A stretch of 64,000 nt of DNA from M3007 sp031425035 (GTDB lineage Bacteria > Bacteroidota > Bacteroidia > Chitinophagales > Saprospiraceae): NCBI GenBank assembly GCA_031425035.1, contig JANPIN010000065.1, forward strand, positions 1 to 64,000, read 5' to 3'. Both the position numbers and the translations under genes were made by a program. Positions 58,949-64,000 of this stretch are shown here, in pieces. Numbering within the stretch: the first letter of the stretch is position 1; each line of letters starts with the position of its first letter. Under the pieces are notes generated by a model, which searched no databases, was not told the DNA's origin, and saw nothing but the letters and a program-made list of their open reading frames with translations.

Positions 58949-59104
58949 ATGCGAAACGTACTGTATATTATTGCCGTTATCCTCCTGGCAGGATGGGTAT
59001 TTGGCGCTTTTTTCTCCACTATTGGCAGTGCTATTCACCTGCTGCTGGTATTGGCCATAGCTGCGGCTATCTTCGGGGCTATCCGTCGTAATACGGTGGT
59101 TTAA
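58949..59104 (+). CDS. lmo0937-type small membrane protein
   Basis: 51 residues: MRNVLYIIAVILLAGWVFGA at the start, a second helix AIHLLLVLAIAAAIFGAI and a basic tail RRNTVV. This is the pattern of the lmo0937 (DUF5670) family of very small membrane proteins of unknown function. It starts 34 nt after the permease stop and is followed by a terminator, so the two form a short operon. Confidence 0.8.
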   Translation: MRNVLYIIAVILLAGWVFGAFFSTIGSAIHLLLVLAIAAAIFGAIRRNTVV

Positions 59105-59175
59105 CTGTAGACTACTGAAACATTAAAACACACTATTAAACTCATTAATAGTGGTTGTATAAACCGACAACAACC

Positions 59176-59214
59176 TTGTCCTGCTGCGGTATATCCGTTA
59201 GCAGGACAATTTTT
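59176..59214 (+). terminator. Terminator after the lmo0937-type gene
   Basis: TTGTCCTGCT (59176-59185) pairs perfectly with AGCAGGACAA (59200-59209), followed by TTTTT. It ends the 58411-59104 unit, just before the convergent helicase stop at 59221. Confidence 0.85.
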
Positions 59215-59220
59215 ATGTTT

Positions 59221-61683
59221 TCACCGGTCGCCGCCCACCGATTGCCCTAAATATACCCGGACCAGCCGCAGCTCCCCGTAGGAGTATTTTTCTTCGAAAT
59301 GCGTCTTTACCTCGGTGTTGGTCAGGCTCGGGTTGTCCAGAAAGTACTGTTCAATCTCCTGCACTTTCTGGCGCTCCAGCAGGGAGAAAATGTCCAGTTC
59401 GCCCAGGGCCATGTAGTGTGCCAGATGGCCTTCGATGGTGGAACGGGTCAGACTGCGTTCCAGGGCAATTTCATCCAGCGTTTTGCCGGCCTGGAACATT
59501 TCGAAACTCAACTTCTTGGTATCGATTTTCGGCGCTTTTTCCGGCACGTGCAGACGAAGGCTTTGATCCACCCGGTGTTCGGTGCAATAAGCGTCGATAA
59601 TCGTCATTAAATCCGCGCCGAATTGCTGGCTTTTCATGGCTCCAATGCCCTTGATATTTTTCAATTCCGCCAGGGTTTGGGGTAGGGTTTGGGCCAGCTC
59701 GATCAGGGTGCGCGTTTGCATTACCTGATACTGTGTCAGGTTGCCCAGCTCGGCCATATCGTCGCGCCACTTTTTCAGTCGTACGAACAAGGCCGGATTT
59801 TTAATGTCCCCCGGCGTAGCCATATAATTCGGGATGGCCGGCGTGGCCAGCATTTGCGCCTTCTGGTAATCCAGGTCGGCATCCGTTTTAGCGCGCAGAT
59901 AAAGAGCGGCCTGAAAACCGTTTGCCAGCGTAATGAAGCAGGCTTTTTTGATAAAAATCGCCTTTTTTAGCCCCTCCAGCCCCTCCGTAACCGACTTGCG
60001 TACGGCTTTGTTATCAGTCAGTAGCTGGATGTTTTTCGCAGCGGACTGCAAATCCTGGCCCAGTTTTTCCGCAAAAAATGTCCCCGCTTTTTGCAGCCGG
60101 GCCTGCAGTTCCGGGTTTTCTTCCGGCAAAATGCCATGGGCGAAGTATTGCCGGATCTGCGGGATGAATTTTTCTGCCAGCCCCAAAACCTGCTCGTTGG
60201 CCAGGATTTCCAGGTCCCTGATCTGCCGGCCAAATTCCGGGAGCAGGGAACCCTCATGTTCCAGAAACAGGCGATTCAACTGCCCAAAATAACGGCGCAT
60301 TCGTCCGAAATCGAATAGTTCCAGCACGAGTTGCTGTTGATACTCCGCTTTGGAGCGACTTAAATGCGCAGCATCGGGGGCATTTTTATCAGCTTCGTCG
60401 CTGTAGTTTTTCACCACCTGATCGGTCTTGACACTCGAGTACACAATTTTCGAGCGCAGGACAATGCCTTCAAAACTCTTGCAGCGGCTCAGCGCCACGT
60501 ACACCTGCCCATGGGCGAAAGCGGCCTGCGCATCGATGATCGCCCGTTCGAACGTGAGCCCCTGACTTTTATGGATCGTGATGGCCCAGGCCAGTTTAAG
60601 CGGATACTGGGTGAAGGTGCCGAGCAGTTCTTCGCCCACCTCCTTCGTTTCCTCGTTCAGCGTGTATTTCACGTTGGTCCACTCGGCGGGCACCACCTCG
60701 ATTTCGCGGTCATCGCCGGGACATTTTACCGTAATAACGCCCTGCTTAAAGCCGGTTATTTGGCCGATTTTGCCGTTATAATAACGTTTTTCGCGCTCCG
60801 TATCGTTTTTAACGAACATCACCTGCGCATCCAGTTTACACTCCAGCAGCATGTCGGCGGGGTAGGCAAAGGCCGGAAAATCCCCTTCGATCGCAGCCTT
60901 GAAGTTTTGCAGCGGCTGAGAAATTTCCCCCAGTTTCTCCGCATTGATTTGCTGCGCCGCGGCATTATGGGAGGTCAGCGTAATATAAGGCTGTTCCGTA
61001 GTTGGCTTAAAATTAGCCACATAACGGCTGTTGAGCGTGTTCAACACGGCTTCGTCCAGTTGGTTATCCCGCACTTTATTCAACAGATCGATGAAAGTGG
61101 TGTCCGATTGCCGGTAAATATGTTTCAGCTCGATGGCCACTGGATCGGTTTTTTGCAGGGCCTGACTGCCGAAGAAATAGGCGGTCTGGTAATGAGCGCG
61201 CAGCAAATTCCACTCCTCGTCTTTCACGATGGGGGGCAGCTGGTGCAGATCGCCGATCATGAGTAGCTGCACGCCGCCAAAGGGTTTATAGCGGTCTTTA
61301 TACCGCCGCAGCACGTCGTCGATGCCGTCCAGCACGTCGGCACGCACCATACTGATCTCATCGATCACCAGCAGGTCGAGGCTTTGGAGCAGGCGGATCT
61401 TATCACCGGAAAAGCGCCGTTGCCGCGACGGGTCCTGGGCCGTCCCCGGTAAATAAGGGCCGAAGGGGAGCTGAAAAAAGGAGTGGATGGTCATGCCCCC
61501 GGCGTTGATGGCGGCCACCCCGGTCGGCGCGACGACCACCATGCGTTTCGGACTTTCCTGCTTGAGCTGGTGCAAAAACGTGGTTTTGCCGGTACCCGCC
61601 TTTCCGGTCAGAAAGATGTTTTTATGCGTGTTACGCACGTAATCGAAGGCAAGTTCGAGCTGGGGGTTGGAGTGAAAAGACAT
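59221..61683 (-). CDS. Pif1-like helicase with HRDC and helix-turn-helix domains
   Basis: 820 residues. Superfamily 1B helicase core: Walker A TGKAGTGKTT (26-35), APTGVAAINAGGMTIHSFF, Walker B LLVIDEISM (104-112), GDLHQLPP, and WAITIHKSQGLTFERAI plus VYVALSRCKSFEG late in the core. An HRDC-type domain (about 640-705, ALAQTLPQTLAELKNIKGIG-like) and a helicase helix-turn-helix (about 720-815) follow. Pif1-like enzymes unwind DNA 5' to 3' and resolve G-quadruplexes or R-loops. The composite with HRDC and HTH is typical of Bacteroidota versions. It is read alone on the minus strand. Confidence 0.9.
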   Translation of the reverse strand: MSFHSNPQLELAFDYVRNTHKNIFLTGKAGTGKTTFLHQLKQESPKRMVVVAPTGVAAINAGGMTIHSFFQLPFGPYLPGTAQDPSRQRRFSGDKIRLLQSLDLLVIDEISMVRADVLDGIDDVLRRYKDRYKPFGGVQLLMIGDLHQLPPIVKDEEWNLLRAHYQTAYFFGSQALQKTDPVAIELKHIYRQSDTTFIDLLNKVRDNQLDEAVLNTLNSRYVANFKPTTEQPYITLTSHNAAAQQINAEKLGEISQPLQNFKAAIEGDFPAFAYPADMLLECKLDAQVMFVKNDTEREKRYYNGKIGQITGFKQGVITVKCPGDDREIEVVPAEWTNVKYTLNEETKEVGEELLGTFTQYPLKLAWAITIHKSQGLTFERAIIDAQAAFAHGQVYVALSRCKSFEGIVLRSKIVYSSVKTDQVVKNYSDEADKNAPDAAHLSRSKAEYQQQLVLELFDFGRMRRYFGQLNRLFLEHEGSLLPEFGRQIRDLEILANEQVLGLAEKFIPQIRQYFAHGILPEENPELQARLQKAGTFFAEKLGQDLQSAAKNIQLLTDNKAVRKSVTEGLEGLKKAIFIKKACFITLANGFQAALYLRAKTDADLDYQKAQMLATPAIPNYMATPGDIKNPALFVRLKKWRDDMAELGNLTQYQVMQTRTLIELAQTLPQTLAELKNIKGIGAMKSQQFGADLMTIIDAYCTEHRVDQSLRLHVPEKAPKIDTKKLSFEMFQAGKTLDEIALERSLTRSTIEGHLAHYMALGELDIFSLLERQKVQEIEQYFLDNPSLTNTEVKTHFEEKYSYGELRLVRVYLGQSVGGDR

Positions 61684-61924
61684 AGCGGTCGGCAGCGGTT
61701 TTATGCGGTAATAGTGATGCGAAAGTAAGGCAAAGCTTTCACTTCCGGCTGTGCCCTGACCCGAATTGGCCCGTAATGACCCGAATTGAACCCTAGGATA
61801 TTTCTTAAAACCGGAACCTTTGTGGCGTTAAGTGCAGCGTGGCCAGATTCAGCTAGTTTTGGCGACACCTGTCTTTTATTTCCAGCCAAAGCGGCGTATT
61901 ATTGCAGTAGTAAACGATTTATTT

Positions 61925-62191
61925 ATGACCATGGCAATATCGGACATCGCGGAAAAAATGTACAGTGTTGAAGAGTATTTCGAGTTGGAAAAACACTCGG
62001 AACTCCGGCACGAGTACGTTAACGGACAACTTATTCCCATGCCCGGAGAAAATGCTGGTGCAGCTTTACAGCCGCGACGACCAGGGCTGGCGCGTGGAGA
62101 TATTTAGCCATCCGGAGCAGGAAGTCGTGCTGACTCAATTGGGTTGCAGTTTGCCCGTTGCCAAAATCTACGAAAACGTAGGCCCCGTATA
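61925..62191 (+). pseudogene. Remnant of a Uma2-family nuclease gene
   Basis: From the ATG at 61925, one frame reads MYSVEEYFELEKHSELRHEY then VNGQLIPMPGEN, the start of Uma2 (DUF820) proteins. From about 62050, the next frame reads KMLVQLYSRDDQGWRVEIF and later LTQLGCSLPVAKIYENV, the C-terminal end of the same family. The roughly 120 middle residues with the catalytic core are missing and the two parts are joined out of frame. It is a deletion-frameshift relic. Confidence 0.75.
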
Positions 62192-62263
62192 GGGTGATTT
62201 CGTAGCCAAACTGCCACCTTTGCGGTCCCTGATTTTACACTGCTGCCAGCCCGATCCTATTCT

Positions 62264-64000
62264 ATGTCCCTATATGCCCAACGCATTGCCCAGTCGCTTT
62301 CCATTTCCCTGCGACGGGTAGAAGCCACGCTCGAACTGCTCGAATCCGGCGCCACCATTCCTTTTATCGCCCGCTACCGCAAAGAAGCGACCGGCGAACT
62401 GGACGAGGTGCAGATCGGGGATATTCAGGATGCCTGGAAGAAACACCAGGAGCTGGATAAACGCCGCCTGACCATCCTGCAAAGCCTCGAAGAACAGGGC
62501 AAACTCTCGCCCGAACTGCGTAAAGCCATCACGGATGCCTTGACGCTGACCGAGCTGGAGGACCTCTATTTGCCCTACCGCCCCAAACGCAAGACCCGCG
62601 CCAGCGTGGCCATCGAACGCGGCCTGGAACCCCTGGCCAAACGCCTTTTTGCCCAGCGCGACCGCGAAGTGGAGGTGCTGGCGGAAAAATATATTACCGA
62701 CCAGGTGCCCAGCGTGGCCGATGCGCTGCAGGGCGCCCGCGACATCATGGCCGAGTGGATCAGCGAGGATAAAGTGGCCCGCGACCGCGTACGGCGGCAT
62801 TTTGATAAAAGCGCACTGATCGCCGCCCGGGTAGTGAAAGGCCAGCAGGAAGCCGGCAAGAAATACTCGGACTACTTTGAATGGAGCGAACCGCTGTCCA
62901 AATGCGCCGCTCACCGGTTGCTGGCCATGCGCCGTGGCGAAGAAGAGGGTTTCCTGCGCGTCGCCATTGCGCCCGACGAAGAACGACCATTGCAGGACCT
63001 GGACCGCCAGTTCGTGCAGGGCTACGGCGAATCCGCAGATCAGGTGCGCCAGGCGGTAAAAGACAGTTATAAACGCCTGCTGCAGCCGGGCATCGAGACC
63101 GAGTTCCGCAACAGCAGTAAGGAAAAAGCGGACCTGGAAGCTATCCGCGTTTTTGCCGAAAACCTGCGCCAGTTGCTGCTCGCCGCGCCGCTCGGAGAAC
63201 AGGCCATTCTGGGCATCGACCCGGGTTTTCGGACCGGTTGCAAGGTCGTTTGCCTGGACCGTAACGGGAATCTGCTGCACCATACCGTTATTTATCCGCA
63301 TGAGCCTAAACAGCAGGTATTTGAAAGTCAATCAGTTGTCGAACATTTAGTCGATAAATACGGACTCGACGCCATCGCGGTCGGTAACGGCACGGCCGGG
63401 CGGGAGACCATGGATTTTTTGCAGAAAATAAAGTTTGCCCGCCCCATCGAAGTGTTTCCGGTCAATGAAGCCGGCGCGTCGATTTACTCCGCTTCGGAGG
63501 CGGCGCGCGAGGAATTTCCCACGGAAGACCTGACCGTGCGCGGCGCCGTCAGTATTGGCCGCCGCCTGATGGACCCGCTGGCCGAACTGGTCAAAATTGA
63601 CCCGAAAAGCATTGGGGTGGGGCAGTATCAGCACGATGTGAACCAGGGCCAATTGAAAGACAGCCTGGACCGCACGGTGGAGCGCTGCGTCAACGCGGTG
63701 GGCATCAACCTGAATACCGCCAGCAAACATTTGCTCACTTATGTGTCCGGTCTCGGCCCGGTGCTGGCGCAGAACATCGTGCAGTACCGCGCGGAAAATG
63801 GCGCGTTCAAAAGCCGGGCGGAACTGAAAAAAGTGGCCCGCCTGGGCGATAAAGCCTACGAGCAGTGCGCCGGATTTCTCCGGATTCGCGAAGCCAAAAA
63901 CCCGCTGGACAATACGGCCGTCCACCCCGAACGTTATGCGCTGGTGGAACAAATGGCCGCCGACCTGCAGTGTAAAGTGGTGGATCTGGTGCAGGACAAG
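62264..64000 (+). CDS. tex: Tex-like transcription accessory protein, 5' part
   Basis: 579 residues are visible from the ATG at 62264 (MSLYAQRIAQSLSISLRRVE); the frame is open to the window end, so the gene is cut there (family length about 750-780). The N-terminal Tex domain has GATIPFIARYRKEATGELDE and ELEDLYLPYRPKRKTRASVA. A YqgF-like nuclease fold starts at ILGIDPGFRTGCKVVCLD, followed by HhH modules (YVSGLGPVLAQNIVQYR). The S1 RNA-binding domain expected at the C-terminus lies outside. Tex binds nucleic acids and affects transcription and toxin expression in other bacteria. Confidence 0.93.
   Translation, partial: MSLYAQRIAQSLSISLRRVEATLELLESGATIPFIARYRKEATGELDEVQIGDIQDAWKKHQELDKRRLTILQSLEEQGKLSPELRKAITDALTLTELEDLYLPYRPKRKTRASVAIERGLEPLAKRLFAQRDREVEVLAEKYITDQVPSVADALQGARDIMAEWISEDKVARDRVRRHFDKSALIAARVVKGQQEAGKKYSDYFEWSEPLSKCAAHRLLAMRRGEEEGFLRVAIAPDEERPLQDLDRQFVQGYGESADQVRQAVKDSYKRLLQPGIETEFRNSSKEKADLEAIRVFAENLRQLLLAAPLGEQAILGIDPGFRTGCKVVCLDRNGNLLHHTVIYPHEPKQQVFESQSVVEHLVDKYGLDAIAVGNGTAGRETMDFLQKIKFARPIEVFPVNEAGASIYSASEAAREEFPTEDLTVRGAVSIGRRLMDPLAELVKIDPKSIGVGQYQHDVNQGQLKDSLDRTVERCVNAVGINLNTASKHLLTYVSGLGPVLAQNIVQYRAENGAFKSRAELKKVARLGDKAYEQCAGFLRIREAKNPLDNTAVHPERYALVEQMAADLQCKVVDLVQDK

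Noticed and set aside
62270..63331. Long open frame antisense to tex
   Set aside because: The tex frame carries all the family motifs on the plus strand.

Overview
The window looks like the chromosome of a free-living member of the Bacteroidota, probably close to Saprospiria (Haliscomenobacter or Lewinella relatives). The evidence is several secreted proteins with type IX secretion (T9SS) C-terminal sorting domains, a SusC/TonB-like barrel followed by a GLPGLI protein, YpdA, GH3 and GLPGLI families, almost no Shine-Dalgarno sequences, and several matches to the Bacteroidota -7 promoter motif TAnnTTTG. GC content is roughly half. No rRNA, tRNA, CRISPR array, prophage or intact insertion sequence was found.

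Layout. 1-2.4 kb: a palindromic MITE-like element, a YcxB-like membrane protein, a methyltransferase and two small overlapping genes. 2.4-9.1 kb: amino acid permease, sirtuin, then efp-accB-accC (translation factor plus the biotin subunits of acetyl-CoA carboxylase) and a Cys-cluster protein. 9.1-18.4 kb: an MsbA-like ABC exporter, a T9SS cargo protein, an outer-membrane barrel, ornithine aminotransferase, a DUF3179 protein, RtcB and a cupin protein with an anti-sigma-like start. 18.5-29.4 kb: an ester-cyclase remnant, a large T9SS protein, a Na+/H+ antiporter, a GDPD lipoprotein, YpdA, a geranylgeranyl-reductase-like flavoprotein and small membrane proteins. 29.8-39.1 kb: OsmC, a DEAD-box helicase, the TonB-like barrel/GLPGLI/unknown trio, a methyltransferase and enolase. 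39.3-45.3 kb: a lipid-flavoured cluster (tocopherol-cyclase-like, BtaA-like, BtaB-like, an alkaline-phosphatase-superfamily enzyme and a convergent GH3 enzyme). 45.4-54 kb: GNAT, an ECF sigma/anti-sigma-like/periplasmic-sensor operon, an AntA-like protein, secreted endonuclease I, and an HxlR regulator divergent from a secreted DJ-1/alpha-beta-hydrolase fusion with a DUF481 protein. 54-64 kb: a 1322-residue HYR/FG-GAP secreted protein, an iron-permease-like protein with a 51-residue lmo0937-type protein, a Pif1-like helicase, a Uma2 remnant and the 5' part of tex.

The intergenic DNA is unusually structured: inverted and tandem arrays of 7-, 9-, 10-, 14- and 42-nt units, runs of hairpins, and gene relics. 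The most promising functional leads are the BtaA/BtaB betaine-lipid-like cluster, an EF-P with arginine in place of the modified lysine, the HxlR-controlled DJ-1/hydrolase fusion, and the interspersed heptamer repeats.
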